A stretch of DNA of 49,281 bases from Prochlorococcus sp. AG-432-D11 (GCA_003212885.1 QCOP01000005.1:1-49281), one strand, 5' to 3'. Shown: positions 22,496-33,299, counted from the first letter of the stretch. A program made the numbers and translations. The notes: generated by a model from the letters alone, not told the origin.

Positions 22496-23044
22496 CTAAG
22501 TTGCCTTAGACAGAGCAAAGCCTAATCTACGGACTTGACCTGAAAGGCTAGCGTCAATAACTTTAGAGCCAACTTTGACAACGAAACCTCCAATTAGACC
22601 AGGGTCTAATTTAAGATTCATCTCCAGATTGTCTGTACCAGCTATTGCTTGAACCTTCTTTAAAAGTTCATTTTGCTGATCTTCGTTGAGTTCTGTAGCT
22701 GAAGTCACAGTTGCTAAAGCAATGTTTCGCTGCTCTCGATATAATTCCAACAATCTTTCTAAGACAGCATCTAAAAAAGCTATACGCTGACGATCAGCTA
22801 AAAGCTTTAAGAAATTAAGAAATGAAGGAGTGATTTTCTTTGAAAAAATCTTAATCAAGGCCGCTTTCTTCGCATCTGCTTCTAGAACAGGAGAAGCCAT
22901 TGCTTCTTTTAATTCAGGAGACTCGTTCCATAAAGCAAGTATTGACTTTGCCTGGTCAATAACTACTTCAGCTTCACCGTCGCTATTAGCAATTTGTAAA
23001 AAAGCCTCTGCGTATGGGGTAGTAATAGTATTTAAAAGTGGCAT
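22496..23044 (-). CDS. atpH: ATP synthase subunit delta
   Basis: A 182-residue OSCP/delta subunit linking the peripheral stalk to the top of F1. N-terminal helical domain with TTPYAEAFLQIA, and C-terminal LDPGLIGGFVVKVGSKVIDAS, the family signature. The ATG at 23044 shares a base with the atpF stop, so the genes are translationally coupled. Confidence 0.95.
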   Translation of the reverse strand: MPLLNTITTPYAEAFLQIANSDGEAEVVIDQAKSILALWNESPELKEAMASPVLEADAKKAALIKIFSKKITPSFLNFLKLLADRQRIAFLDAVLERLLELYREQRNIALATVTSATELNEDQQNELLKKVQAIAGTDNLEMNLKLDPGLIGGFVVKVGSKVIDASLSGQVRRLGFALSKAT

Positions 23045-23559
23045 TAGTTAATCCCCATATTATTTATTGACTTTGTGAGAATATCTGATTGAGATTGAGC
23101 ATTAAGTTTTTCAGGAAGAGCATTTAAGGCTTTTGCTATAGCAAGACGAGCAGCTTCCCTTCTCAATTGAGAACTAACTCTAGATGCTTCTGAATTTAAA
23201 TCAGAAGCTGCTCCTTGTTTAATGCGAGCCATCTCCTCAACAGTACGCTTCTCACTCTCTAAACGAATTGCTTCTGCTCTAGCCTGAGCATCAGCCCTAA
23301 TTTTTAGAGCTTTTTGTTCTGCTGAAGAAAGCTCAAACTTGGCTTTCTCAAGATCCGAAGTTGCATCTTTAAGACGAGATTCTGCATCTTCAAGATCAAC
23401 CAAAATAGTTTTTCTTCGTCTCTCAAGCATACTTCCAAGAAAATTTGGTAGAAACTTATAAAGACCAAAGATAACTACAGCCCAATTAAGAATGTTTGTT
23501 TCAAACAAATTCAAATTGAGGCCAAACCCTGAACTAGCGAAAGGAATAAATAATGTCAT
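23044..23559 (-). CDS. atpF: ATP synthase F0 subunit b
   Basis: A 171-residue peripheral-stalk subunit: a single N-terminal membrane helix (about 15-40, [19 protein letters not shown]) followed by a long charged coiled coil (about 45-165) rich in Glu, Lys, Arg and Ala. It starts at ATG 23559, overlapping the end of the b' gene by four bases (ATGA). Photosynthetic bacteria use a b/b' heterodimer. Confidence 0.95.
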   Translation of the reverse strand: MTLFIPFASSGFGLNLNLFETNILNWAVVIFGLYKFLPNFLGSMLERRRKTILVDLEDAESRLKDATSDLEKAKFELSSAEQKALKIRADAQARAEAIRLESEKRTVEEMARIKQGAASDLNSEASRVSSQLRREAARLAIAKALNALPEKLNAQSQSDILTKSINNMGIN

Positions 23560-24017
23560 TTGGCAGCCATTAGTCTTTCTACAATTAAATCCCCAATCAA
23601 TTCTGAATCAGCTTTTAACTGACGCAGAGCTGATTCTTTTTGAGAGTCAATCTCAAGCCTTGCTTTTTCTCTAGAAGCGTTTGACTCAGCATTAGCTAAA
23701 GCTATTGCCTCTTTATAAAGGTTCTCTGAATCCTTTTCAGCCTCAGCTATGACGGCTTGGGCAGACTGACGAGCTTCCAGAAGTTGATTTTTTAAATCCA
23801 CTTCCAATTTTTCTACTTCAGCAATTTTCTTTTTTGCCTCTGCTCGACTAGTAAAAACAAAGTCTTCTCTTTCTTCAACTACCCGTCCAACGGGTTGGAA
23901 GAAAATTTTATTTAGTACATACGTCAGGAGAACAACTTGAACTGCCATTAAAGGCAGTGTTGCGTCTATGTCAAAAAGACCTCCCTCAGAAGCACCCAAC
24001 AGAAACAAACTGGTCAT
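23556..24017 (-). CDS. atpF2: ATP synthase F0 subunit b'
   Basis: A 153-residue second peripheral-stalk subunit, characteristic of photosynthetic organisms (also called atpG in cyanobacterial usage). The N-terminal membrane segment [23 protein letters not shown] lies about residues 17-39; the rest is a charged coiled coil. It overlaps atpF by four bases and follows atpE after 136 bases. Confidence 0.94.
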   Translation of the reverse strand: MTSLFLLGASEGGLFDIDATLPLMAVQVVLLTYVLNKIFFQPVGRVVEEREDFVFTSRAEAKKKIAEVEKLEVDLKNQLLEARQSAQAVIAEAEKDSENLYKEAIALANAESNASREKARLEIDSQKESALRQLKADSELIGDLIVERLMAAK

Positions 24018-24153
24018 TGGGAAGGAGAAAATAAAAATTAAGCAAGCTGATAGAACAAAAAGCTTTATTCTTCAGCAAAAGTGAGGTAATAAAAAGTCAC
24101 AAACTAAGAATTTGGACAGAACCTACTCTCGCTTGAGATACACCTTGTAAGGC

Positions 24154-24459
<306 letters not shown>

Positions 24460-24539
24460 TTAGACCTGCGCGGGGACATCTCGTAAATTTTTTAAGATGG
24501 GTTCGATAAAAAAAAGAACCTACGCTAGGGATGAATTGC

Positions 24540-24562
24540 GCCAGATCAAGGTCAAATCTGGC
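24540..24562 (-). other. Stem-loop between atpB and atpE
   Basis: A 7-bp perfect stem, GCCAGAT (24540-24546) / ATCTGGC (24556-24562), with a 9-base loop, 18 bases after the atpB stop in the transcript. There is no following U-run, so an RNA-processing or stabilising hairpin ahead of atpE is more likely than a terminator. Function is inference. Confidence 0.4.
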
Positions 24563-24580
24563 ATTAAATAAAGACGAACT

Positions 24581-25306
24581 CTAGTGATGCTCCTCTACTG
24601 CTTCACCAATGTAGTAAGCAGCTAAAGTAGCAAAAATTAAAGCCTGAATAGCACTTGTAAAGAGCCCCAAAAACATGACTGGTATAGGTAGAACTAGAGG
24701 AACCAGAAAAACCAGAACTGCAACTACCAATTCATCAGCCAAAATGTTTCCAAACAAACGAAAGGAAAGTGACAATGGCTTGGTGAAATCTTCAAGAATC
24801 TTGAAAGGAAGCATTATTGGGGTTGGGTGAACGTAATATTCGAAATACCTCAAGCCCTTATTACTTAAGCCCGCATAGAAATATGAAAGCGAGACAAGCA
24901 AAGCTAATGCAATGGTTGTATTTATATCTGCTGTAGGAGCACCAAGCTCCCCACTAGGCAATCGGATCAACCTCCAAGGGACTAAAGAGCCTCCCCAATT
25001 GCTAACAAAAATAAATAAGAAAAGAGTGCCAATAAATGGCATCCAATCCCTATAGACCTTTTCACCAATCTGTGTACGAGCCAAGTCTCGTATGTAATCC
25101 CAAAGGAATTCCAAAAGATTCTGAATGCCTTTTGGATCACGCTCCATTTTTTTGGTGCCAACTACAACAAAAGCAATTAAGGCCCCTAAGAGAATCCAGG
25201 AAGTAATAAAAACCTGACCATGAATTTTGAGGCTGCCAATCTGCCAATAAAGGTGTTGGCCAACCTCTAGTTCAGCAAATGGAATTAAAAATGGAGGAAA
25301 ACCCAT
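24581..25306 (-). CDS. atpB: ATP synthase F0 subunit a
   Basis: A 241-residue proton-channel subunit with about five membrane helices. The essential arginine is in [16 protein letters not shown] near residues 180-195, and the C-terminal [23 protein letters not shown] carries the conserved Gln. N-terminal [21 protein letters not shown] is the photosynthetic-type sequence. It follows atp1 after 75 bases and is separated from atpE by 178 bases with a stem-loop. Confidence 0.97.
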   Translation of the reverse strand: MGFPPFLIPFAELEVGQHLYWQIGSLKIHGQVFITSWILLGALIAFVVVGTKKMERDPKGIQNLLEFLWDYIRDLARTQIGEKVYRDWMPFIGTLFLFIFVSNWGGSLVPWRLIRLPSGELGAPTADINTTIALALLVSLSYFYAGLSNKGLRYFEYYVHPTPIMLPFKILEDFTKPLSLSFRLFGNILADELVVAVLVFLVPLVLPIPVMFLGLFTSAIQALIFATLAAYYIGEAVEEHH

Positions 25307-25381
25307 TTTGAAAAAATTAGAATCGCTAAGCGAATTAGTGAACCTTAAACCATAACGTGCTTCTTCAATAAGTACTTTTGC

Positions 25382-25843
25382 TCATGGCTCAAGCAGAAAC
25401 TGAAGGACCAAGGATGGCTTATAGAGCATGAAGCCTATAAAACTTGGTAAAAAATGAAGCTCTGGCAATTTTGAGACAGCCAAAACCATTAATACCGGTA
25501 AAAGCAACTGAATCTTACTGACAGAAGAAGACGTTTTCCCTAATTGACCGATGCTCCTAGAGAGCAGTCTCAAATAGACGATCCCCAACAATGCTCCAAA
25601 CAAGAGACTGAGAAGATCCTGAACGTCAAAAAAAACAATAGTTGTGATACCAGCAAAGGCAGTCACAATTAATGTTGTTCTGAATATGCGCAGCTGAAGC
25701 TGTACATATTCTTCATTTGGATCCTTGTTTTTGGGATCTAAGGAGTCCAATGTCATGATCCTTGCTGCTTTTACAGGGAAATCCAAAGATGTTTGATTTA
25801 CAGCTTCTTCCTCGCCAGGAGGATGATTAGCAGTTTTCAACAT
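25382..25843 (-). CDS. atp1: ATP synthase-associated protein Atp1 (AtpI-like)
   Basis: A small hydrophobic protein heading the main ATP synthase operon, as in other cyanobacteria; AtpI-type proteins assist F0/c-ring assembly. Membrane helices are seen at about residues 55-73, 76-95, 110-123 and 128-148 of the 153-residue form. The ATG at 25843 lacks a clear ribosome binding site; an in-frame ATG at 25756 (MTLDSLDPK) is preceded by AAGG and gives 124 residues, which may be the true start. Sequence conservation in this family is low, so position is a main part of the evidence. Confidence 0.85.
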   Translation of the reverse strand: MLKTANHPPGEEEAVNQTSLDFPVKAARIMTLDSLDPKNKDPNEEYVQLQLRIFRTTLIVTAFAGITTIVFFDVQDLLSLLFGALLGIVYLRLLSRSIGQLGKTSSSVSKIQLLLPVLMVLAVSKLPELHFLPSFIGFMLYKPSLVLQFLLEP

Positions 25844-26237
25844 TTAAGGATACCTGCAAAGGCTCCAACGCCGTTAAGGCCCGCGGAATCTACCATGCAG
25901 CAGGTCTCAAAACAGTACCAAGGAGTGACAGATATCATCCTCAATCAAAAATGCTGGCCGATCATGGGATTTATATTTGTATAACTAATCTTTAATGAAA
26001 AATAAAATCTCAATAACAACCTGTATCGTTTACCTCAAGCATAAACAACATTAATAGATGCTTAAATAGTAATTTTTAAAAGGCTTTTGGGAGAAACAGC
26101 TTATATTAAATCTTAAAAAACTTAACTATAGGAACATATTTGAAAACTTCCTAACAAAAAAACTGTTTCTCATAGAAAAGACTTGGCAAAACCGATTTTA
26201 AACGGCTCAATAGAAGAGATTTTTTAAATTTCTAATC
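25844..26237. promoter_or_regulatory. Divergent region between atp1 and ftsW
   Basis: A 394-base spacer without a convincing gene. It must contain the main ATP synthase promoter (minus strand) and the ftsW promoter (plus strand). On the minus strand TATACA at 25983-25978, within TATACAAATATAAAT, is a candidate -10 element, but no matching -35 is clear. The part nearest atp1 is less A+T-rich than the remainder. If atp1 starts at 25756 the ATP synthase leader is over 200 bases long. Confidence 0.35.
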
Positions 26238-27491
26238 TTGAGAAGTCTAGAAAGGAAACATATTAATCAAGGAAACTCTTTAGCAAAGACTCCAACTGGA
26301 ATCGCACGCAAAAAACAACCCGAGTTGAATTTATTTAATAAGTTTCTTCCTCTCCCTTGGTTTCTTTGGCCCCCAGAAGGCCGCTTAATACTAGCTTTAG
26401 TTGTGTTTTGGAGTATTGCTGGAGTGTTTATTCTTGGTTCTGCCAGTTGGTGGGTATCAAGTAAAGAAATGGGAGATGGAAGTTATCTTGTAAAAAGACA
26501 ACTTTTATGGCTTATAGCAAGTTGGAGTATTTGTTGGCTCACAATATCTATTAAATTAAAAACTTGGTTAAAAATCTCCAAGCTATTTCTTTTAATTGGC
26601 TTAGCCTTAGTCATCTCAACTTTATTTTTCGGGAGTACAATAAATGGATCTTCTAGATGGCTTATTCTTGGCCCAATAAGCTTTCAACCTTCTGAACTTA
26701 TTAAACCTTTTGTTATTCTCCAAGGTGCAAATCTATTTGGTCAATGGAAAAGACTAGAGGCAAGTCAAAAGTTTTTTTGGCTTGGAATCTTTGCTCTATT
26801 AATAATATCTATCTTAGGCCAACCAAACTTAAGTACTGCTGCTCTGACAGGAATACTTCTTTGGATGATTGCCTTGGCCGCAGGAATTGAGTACAAGTAT
26901 TTATTTTCAATTGCATGTTCAGGTCTATTTTTTGGCATGCTAAGTATCTTGAGCAATGAATATCAAAAACTTCGAGTCAGTTCATTTCTTAATCCCTGGA
27001 ATGACCCTGAGCATAGTGGATATCAGCTAATACAAAGTCTATTAGCAATAGGTTCTGGTGGCCTTTTTGGTGAAGGATTTGGCCTCTCTACTCAAAAACT
27101 ACTTTATCTTCCATTTATTAGTACAGATTTTATTTTTGCAGTTTTCGCCGAAGAATTTGGGTTCGTAGGATGCCTAATGCTAATTAGCTTCTATATCCTT
27201 TTTGCTTTTCTTGGATTAAGAGTATCTTTAATGTGCAAAAATAATTATTCTAAATTGATAGCTGTTGGTTGTACTATTCTACTCATTGGTCAATCCATTC
27301 TGCATTTAGCTGTCACTTCTGGCTCTATTCCAACAACTGGACTACCCTTACCAATGATTAGTTATGGAGGAAACTCTCTGCTTGCAAGCCTAATTATTTC
27401 AGGCTTATTAATTAGATGTGCTATTGAATCATCAGACAACTTCGAAAATATACAAACTAAAAAGAAGCTAGTTCATAAAAAAAGTGCTTAA
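26238..27491 (+). CDS. ftsW: FtsW/RodA-family septal peptidoglycan polymerase
   Basis: A 417-residue SEDS-family membrane protein, with about ten membrane helices starting near residue 50. Family motifs are FGSTINGSSRWLILGPISFQPSE near 130-152, a loop with WNDPEHSGYQLIQSLLAIGSGG, DFIFAVFAEEFGF and the C-terminal TTGLPLPMISYGG. The last motif together with a separate gene context favours FtsW (division) over RodA (elongation), though this is not decisive. The start is TTG 26238; no in-frame ATG precedes the first helix. Residues 1-45 are a basic cytoplasmic tail. It is followed closely by ccdA. Confidence 0.88.
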   Translation: MRSLERKHINQGNSLAKTPTGIARKKQPELNLFNKFLPLPWFLWPPEGRLILALVVFWSIAGVFILGSASWWVSSKEMGDGSYLVKRQLLWLIASWSICWLTISIKLKTWLKISKLFLLIGLALVISTLFFGSTINGSSRWLILGPISFQPSELIKPFVILQGANLFGQWKRLEASQKFFWLGIFALLIISILGQPNLSTAALTGILLWMIALAAGIEYKYLFSIACSGLFFGMLSILSNEYQKLRVSSFLNPWNDPEHSGYQLIQSLLAIGSGGLFGEGFGLSTQKLLYLPFISTDFIFAVFAEEFGFVGCLMLISFYILFAFLGLRVSLMCKNNYSKLIAVGCTILLIGQSILHLAVTSGSIPTTGLPLPMISYGGNSLLASLIISGLLIRCAIESSDNFENIQTKKKLVHKKSA

Positions 27492-27518
27492 CCTGTTTAA
27501 ATCTATCTGGAGCATCAA

Positions 27519-28238
27519 ATTACCTCTATTTCAATTCTATTATCAGACCTTGCTCAAAACAGTGAGCGATTAATAAGCACTGGTTTATCTAATCCTGGGC
27601 CAACAACTGTCATATTAGTTTTTTTTGGCGGATTACTAACTAGTCTTGGGCCGTGCGCCATTTCTCTTCTTCCAATTACATTAGCTTATTTAGGAGGTTT
27701 TAACGACGAAGAATCTCCAATTGCGAGAAGCATGAGATTTTGCAGCGGAATTGTGCTTTCTCTTGTAACTCTAGGAATTATCAGTGGTTTATTTGGGAAA
27801 ATTTATGGTCAATTGCCTGGTAACTTTTCAAAAATAGTTGCATTAATAGCCATCTTGATGGGACTAAATTTATTAGGAGTATTAAAAATTAATTTTCCTA
27901 ACCTTCCTAATTTAGATTCATGGATAAAAACATTTCCTAAACCTCTCGCACCAATTGCAGCAGGGTATACCTTTGGCTTGGCATCGTCACCATGCACAAC
28001 ACCAGTATTAGCAGTATTACTAGCTTGGATAGCTAAAAGTGGAAATCCAATTACAGGAATATTACTTTTATTTTGCTTTGGCACAGGTCAAATTATACCT
28101 TTGCTAATTGCTGGTACAGCAGCAGCTTCTCTTCAAAGCCTACTAGCTTTAAGATCAATTACTCAGTGGATACCAACAATATGTGGATTCATTTTATTAA
28201 TAACAGGCTTTCTATCTATCCTATCTACGTGGATATAA
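27519..28238 (+). CDS. ccdA: Cytochrome c biogenesis thiol transporter CcdA
   Basis: About 239 residues and six membrane helices; CcdA passes reducing equivalents across the thylakoid/plasma membrane for apocytochrome c reduction in system II. The two redox cysteines are in TSLGPCAISLLPI (Cys46) and ASSPCTTPVLAVLLAW. The reading frame is open from 27501, directly after a stop, but contains no ATG, GTG or TTG before an ATG at 27732, which lies beyond the first essential cysteine. I chose ATT 27519 because GGAG stands six bases upstream; CTG 27507 is the alternative. It is followed after three bases by ccs1, its usual partner. Confidence 0.82.
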   Translation: MTSISILLSDLAQNSERLISTGLSNPGPTTVILVFFGGLLTSLGPCAISLLPITLAYLGGFNDEESPIARSMRFCSGIVLSLVTLGIISGLFGKIYGQLPGNFSKIVALIAILMGLNLLGVLKINFPNLPNLDSWIKTFPKPLAPIAAGYTFGLASSPCTTPVLAVLLAWIAKSGNPITGILLLFCFGTGQIIPLLIAGTAAASLQSLLALRSITQWIPTICGFILLITGFLSILSTWI

Positions 28239-28241
28239 ATA

Positions 28242-29528
28242 ATGGCCTATATAAAAAGACTATTTAACATTTTATCAAATCTAAAATTTGCCATTGGATT
28301 GCTATTTATCATTGCTTTTGCAAGTGGAATTGGCACATCCTTGCCACAAGGTGAATTTCCAGAAACATACATAGATCAATACTCTACAAAACATTACTTA
28401 GGCTTATTTTCAGGGGAATTTATAATTAAATTAAGCCTAGACCATATTTATTCTAGCTTATGGTTTATAAGCCTACTAAGTACTCTTGGTGTCTCTCTAA
28501 TTTTATGCACATTTCGGAGACAACTGCCATCCTTGCAATCAGCAATAAAATGGACTTATTATAAAAATGTAAGTCAAATTAAAACATTAGCTATTTCAAA
28601 GACTTTCCAAATTAATTCCTCACCAATAGACTTAAAAGCATTTTCAATAAAGCTCAAGCAAGAAGGTTGGGAAGTTAGAGAAGCTAATAATAATATTTCT
28701 GCAAGAAAAGGTTTAATTGGAAGATTAGGTCCTCCACTAGTACATCTAGGATTAATATTACTAATGATTGGCTCTACTTTTGGTGCTTTAAATGGAAGTA
28801 AATTAGAAAAATTTCTTGCACAAGGTTCATCAATCAATCTTTTGAGCCCTGACCAAAAAAATGAATTAAATATAAGTTTAAATAAATTTGATATTGAAAG
28901 ACAGCCAAATGGATTTACAGAGCAATTTAGGTCACTTATAGAGCTAAAGGACAGTTCGAATGACTTTACAAAGGAGATCAGCGTAAATCATCCTCTTAGA
29001 TACAGAGGTATAACAATTTATCAAGCTGATTGGAAGCTTTCTGCAATTACTATGAAATTTGGCGATAGTCCAAAGCTGCAATTGCCATTAACTCAAATAC
29101 CAGAACTTGGTGAGCAGGTCTGGGGAATAAAAATCCCCAATATAAAACTTATCAAAGAACCACTGTTGTTAACTTTAACAAGTGAGCAAGGGCCAGTTAG
29201 AATCTATGATGACAAAGGAAATCTAATCAAAAATCTTAGACCAGGTAGCGGGCCAAAAAACATTAAAGGAGTTAATATAGAAGTATTAAATATAATTCCA
29301 AGCAGTGGCATTTTATTTAAATATGATCCAGGGGTACCAATTGTATATTCAGGTTTTGCAATAACACTTTTAGGGGGATTCTTAAGCATTCTTTCAACTA
29401 AGAAACTTTGGATAATTTCAGAGCCAGACAAAAAATTGATACATTTCGGTGGATTATCTAATCGTAATCCAGAAGGATTAGCACTAGAGTTACCCACCCT
29501 CTACGAAAAATTATCTAAAAATAACTGA
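28242..29528 (+). CDS. ccs1: Cytochrome c biogenesis protein Ccs1 (ResB/CcsB family)
   Basis: A 428-residue system II cytochrome c synthase component, partner of CcsA. Membrane helices are near residues 15-35 (FAIGLLFIIAFASGIGTSLPQGE), 70-90 and 165-182 (RLGPPLVHLGLILLMIGSTF), then a large lumenal ResB domain with NHPLRYRGITIYQADW, and a final helix near 368-388. Length and motifs match cyanobacterial Ccs1. It begins three bases after the ccdA stop codon, forming a ccdA-ccs1 operon behind ftsW. Confidence 0.93.
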   Translation: MAYIKRLFNILSNLKFAIGLLFIIAFASGIGTSLPQGEFPETYIDQYSTKHYLGLFSGEFIIKLSLDHIYSSLWFISLLSTLGVSLILCTFRRQLPSLQSAIKWTYYKNVSQIKTLAISKTFQINSSPIDLKAFSIKLKQEGWEVREANNNISARKGLIGRLGPPLVHLGLILLMIGSTFGALNGSKLEKFLAQGSSINLLSPDQKNELNISLNKFDIERQPNGFTEQFRSLIELKDSSNDFTKEISVNHPLRYRGITIYQADWKLSAITMKFGDSPKLQLPLTQIPELGEQVWGIKIPNIKLIKEPLLLTLTSEQGPVRIYDDKGNLIKNLRPGSGPKNIKGVNIEVLNIIPSSGILFKYDPGVPIVYSGFAITLLGGFLSILSTKKLWIISEPDKKLIHFGGLSNRNPEGLALELPTLYEKLSKNN

Positions 29529-29532
29529 ATTA

Positions 29533-29946
29533 TTAATCCTCCTTTTTCTTTCCATAGCTTACTCTAATAATAGTATGAACATTACCTCTCGGATTAAAAT
29601 CAGCCTCTAATTCCATCCAATAAGGTTTACAAGAATCAACAAGATCATCTAAAATTTTATTAGTTACTTCCTCATGTGATATTTTACATTCTCTAAAACT
29701 ATTTATATACAACTTTAAAGACTTAAGCTCTAAAGTAAACTCATGTGGCTGATATATCAATTTTAATATCGCAAAATCTGGATAACCTGAAAATGGGCAC
29801 TTACATGTAAATTCAGGCAATTTAATATCTATTTCATAATGACGATATGGTGCAGGATTCTTGAACGTTACCAGTTTGCCTTCCGAAATAGATCTTTCAC
29901 CATATAAAGGTGAAAAGTCTTTGTGAAAGCTCTTATCAATACTCAT
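29533..29946 (-). CDS. queF: NADPH-dependent 7-cyano-7-deazaguanine reductase
   Basis: A 137-residue T-fold enzyme reducing preQ0 to preQ1 in queuosine synthesis for tRNA. The nucleophile is Cys50 in [11 protein letters not shown], with the conserved Asp57; the NADPH-site motif is LELKSLKLY (72-80), and FNPRGN lies near the C-terminus. Size fits the short single-domain form. The ATG at 29946 lies at the edge of a 12-bp inverted repeat that also covers the expected ribosome binding site. It converges with ccs1 four bases away. Confidence 0.93.
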   Translation of the reverse strand: MSIDKSFHKDFSPLYGERSISEGKLVTFKNPAPYRHYEIDIKLPEFTCKCPFSGYPDFAILKLIYQPHEFTLELKSLKLYINSFRECKISHEEVTNKILDDLVDSCKPYWMELEADFNPRGNVHTIIRVSYGKKKED

Positions 29947-29974
29947 ACTTAAATTAGTTAATTAATTTAAGTAT
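29945..29974 (-). promoter_or_regulatory. Inverted repeat covering the queF start
   Basis: ATACTTAAATTA (29945-29956), six-base spacer, then exact complement TAATTTAAGTAT (29963-29974). On the queF mRNA the hairpin would include the first two bases of the AUG and all of the ribosome-binding zone. It may be an RNA switch or a protein operator; being all weak pairs, it could also be chance in A+T-rich DNA. Confidence 0.5.
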
Positions 29975-30081
29975 ATTTTAGAGTTGAAAACACTAAAACT
30001 TTTTTAAAAAAAATCTTAAATAAAGATCTTTGGTTCTCGTGAAACTAAAAAATCAAGTGAATCATAGGATTTCTCAGTTTT

Positions 30082-30095
30082 GTATCAAAGGGTAC
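30082..30095 (+). promoter_or_regulatory. NtcA-type binding site
   Basis: GTATCAAAGGGTAC matches the NtcA consensus GTA-N8-TAC exactly, 49 bases before the start of the 75-residue gene that precedes glnB. NtcA, the CRP-family nitrogen regulator, controls glnB in many cyanobacteria. The -10 element expected about 22 bases downstream is only weakly represented (TAATAG at 30120-30125). Confidence 0.65.
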
Positions 30096-30144
30096 ATACA
30101 GTAGACGCAAAACACGCATTAATAGTTCAACACAACTTTTCGTT

Positions 30145-30372
30145 ATGGACATCTGTCTGGTTAAAACTGAAGACTGGTTTCTAATTAGACCAACAAGTAT
30201 TCATGGAATGCTTTGGCTCCAAACTCATTTTGAGACTGGTGAGTGGGAATCCATTTCAAAAGCACAAGCAAAATTATCAATTCAAAATGCTAATGAGCTT
30301 ATGAGTGACGCTCAAGAAGCCGGATTGAGTATAAATACCGTCCCAGCCGTTTCAGTAAATACAATCCTCTAA
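30145..30372 (+). CDS. Small protein upstream of glnB, unknown
   Basis: A 75-residue protein I do not recognise by family. The N-terminal half has aromatic and hydrophobic residues (MDICLVKTEDWFLIRP, GMLWLQTHFE), the middle is a predicted amphipathic helix (KAQAKLSIQNANELMSDAQEAG) and the end is NTVPAVSVNTIL. No signal peptide or membrane helix. It starts at ATG 30145 just after an NtcA-type site and ends 54 bases before glnB, so it is probably co-transcribed with the PII gene and nitrogen-responsive. That makes it a candidate partner or fellow target of nitrogen control; this is inference. Confidence 0.7.
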   Translation: MDICLVKTEDWFLIRPTSIHGMLWLQTHFETGEWESISKAQAKLSIQNANELMSDAQEAGLSINTVPAVSVNTIL

Positions 30373-30417
30373 CCAAAAGGCAAAAACTCACTAATATTTA
30401 AATATGGTTATTTCTAG

Positions 30418-31568
<1,151 letters not shown>

Positions 31569-31667
31569 TTCTTAATAAAAGCATGCATGAAACCGAATAA
31601 AAACCGGAGAACTCACGAATTCTTCAATTTTGCTTAGAAGATCAATGTGATGTAGCAGGTTTAGGAC

Positions 31668-31925
31668 GTGGCTAGAAAAGTATCCAAATCCCATCAAAAG
31701 ATGATTGCTAAGCGAACTCGTCTTAGAATTGTAGGAGGCTTTGCAAATGCAAAAGTACTTGAACTCTTGCATCCTGGAAGTTTTGCCACCTTAGACAATC
31801 AACCGCATGACTTACCTCCATTTGAGGTAATCAATTGCAAAGGTGGCAGATGCTTAGTTCGTCAGCAATCTTGGGGAAATTATGTTCACTGGGAAGTAGA
31901 ACAACATCGGCTGAGATCAGCTTGA
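31668..31925 (+). CDS. Small basic protein, unknown
   Basis: An 85-residue protein of unknown function with GTG start at 31668. The N-terminus is strongly basic (MARKVSKSHQKMIAKRTRLR), followed by a probable small beta domain with ELLHPGSFATL, FEVINCKGGRCLVRQQSWG and WEVEQHRLRSA. The charge pattern would suit nucleic-acid or ribosome binding, but I recognise no family. It lies between divergent tlyA and purB; purB begins 38 bases downstream and may be co-transcribed. Confidence 0.68.
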   Translation: MARKVSKSHQKMIAKRTRLRIVGGFANAKVLELLHPGSFATLDNQPHDLPPFEVINCKGGRCLVRQQSWGNYVHWEVEQHRLRSA

Positions 31926-31963
31926 ACTAAAGTATTAAATTAAAATAAGAAAATTCAAAACCT

Positions 31964-33259
31964 TTGATTGAACGCTACACACTGCCTGAAATGGGCAAAA
32001 TCTGGACAGAGTCTGCCAAATATCAAACATGGCTTGAGGTTGAATTAGCCGCCTGCGAGGCTAATTTTGAGCTTGGAAACATCCCTCAAGATGCTATTCA
32101 ACAAATTCGTCAAAAAGCAAGCTTTAATAAAAAAAGAATTTATGAAATTGAAGCAGAAGTAAAACATGATGTAATTGCCTTTCTTACTAGTGTTAATGAG
32201 CATGTAGGAGATGCAGGCAGATATATTCATGTGGGCATGACTAGTAGTGATGTACTTGATACTGGTCTAGCACTGCAATTAAAAGAATCAACAAAATTAC
32301 TAATTGAAGAAATAGATAAATTAGAAAAAGCTATTAGATCAAAAGCAAAAGAGCATAAATCCACAGTAATGATTGGACGCTCCCATGCAATTCATGGAGA
32401 ACCAATAACATTTGGATTTAAATTGGCAGGTTGGCTTGCCGAAACCATTAGAAATCGTAAACGATTAGAGAACTTATTAAAAGAAATTGCTATTGGACAA
32501 ATAAGTGGGGCTATGGGTACTTATGCCAATACTGATCCTGAGATAGAAAGAATTGCATGCAACCATTTAAATCTCATCCCCGACACGGCAAGCACTCAAA
32601 TCATCTCTAGAGATCGTCACGCAAGTTATGTACAAATTCTTGCATTAGTAGGATCTTCATTAGATCGATTTGCAACTGAAATCAGGAATCTTCAAAGAAC
32701 TGATGTTCTAGAAGTTGAAGAAAGTTTCACAAAAGGTCAAAAAGGTAGTTCCGCAATGCCTCATAAAAGGAATCCTATCCGCAGTGAAAGAGTAAGTGGC
32801 CTTTCAAGGGTACTTAGAAGCTATGTTGTTGCAGCATTAGAGAACGTTGCACTTTGGCATGAGAGAGATATCAGTCACAGTTCTATTGAAAGAATGATGC
32901 TTCCAGATACCTCAATAACTCTTCACTTTATGCTTAGAGAAATGACGAATATCATCCAAGAATTAGGCGTATATTCAAAAAATATGCTGAAAAATGTAAA
33001 TATATATGGAGGGGTGATTTTTAGCCAAAGAGTTCTCTTGGCACTTGTAGAGAAAGGTTTAACTAGAGAAAAGGCTTATGAATTAGTACAAAAACATGCT
33101 CACAATGCCTGGAATAATGAATCAGGAAACTTTAAATCCTCTCTTAGAGAAGATGAGGAAATTAAAAATCTGATAAAAGCAGATGAGCTCGATCTCTGTT
33201 TTAGTGCTGACATTCATCAAGCCAATTTAAAAACAATTTGGAATAGACTAGAAATCTAA
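31964..33259 (+). CDS. purB: Adenylosuccinate lyase
   Basis: A 431-residue fumarase/aspartase-superfamily lyase acting twice in purine synthesis, cleaving SAICAR and adenylosuccinate with release of fumarate. The signature KGSSAMPHKRNPIRSE near 262-277 and the catalytic His segment GMTSSDVLDT near 88-97 are clear. The start is TTG 31964, giving the usual N-terminus IERYTLPEMGKIW. It is followed after 40 bases by fumC; the two could form a small unit linking fumarate release and use. Confidence 0.96.
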   Translation: MIERYTLPEMGKIWTESAKYQTWLEVELAACEANFELGNIPQDAIQQIRQKASFNKKRIYEIEAEVKHDVIAFLTSVNEHVGDAGRYIHVGMTSSDVLDTGLALQLKESTKLLIEEIDKLEKAIRSKAKEHKSTVMIGRSHAIHGEPITFGFKLAGWLAETIRNRKRLENLLKEIAIGQISGAMGTYANTDPEIERIACNHLNLIPDTASTQIISRDRHASYVQILALVGSSLDRFATEIRNLQRTDVLEVEESFTKGQKGSSAMPHKRNPIRSERVSGLSRVLRSYVVAALENVALWHERDISHSSIERMMLPDTSITLHFMLREMTNIIQELGVYSKNMLKNVNIYGGVIFSQRVLLALVEKGLTREKAYELVQKHAHNAWNNESGNFKSSLREDEEIKNLIKADELDLCFSADIHQANLKTIWNRLEI

Positions 33260-33299
33260 TCAAAATTATTTGTCCTAAATATCTCTGCGATAAATATCC

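Noticed and set aside
25793-25984. A 63-codon plus-strand frame opposite the atp1 start.
   Set aside because: No recognisable motif, overlaps atp1 coding DNA and its leader, and no ribosome binding site; treated as a shadow.
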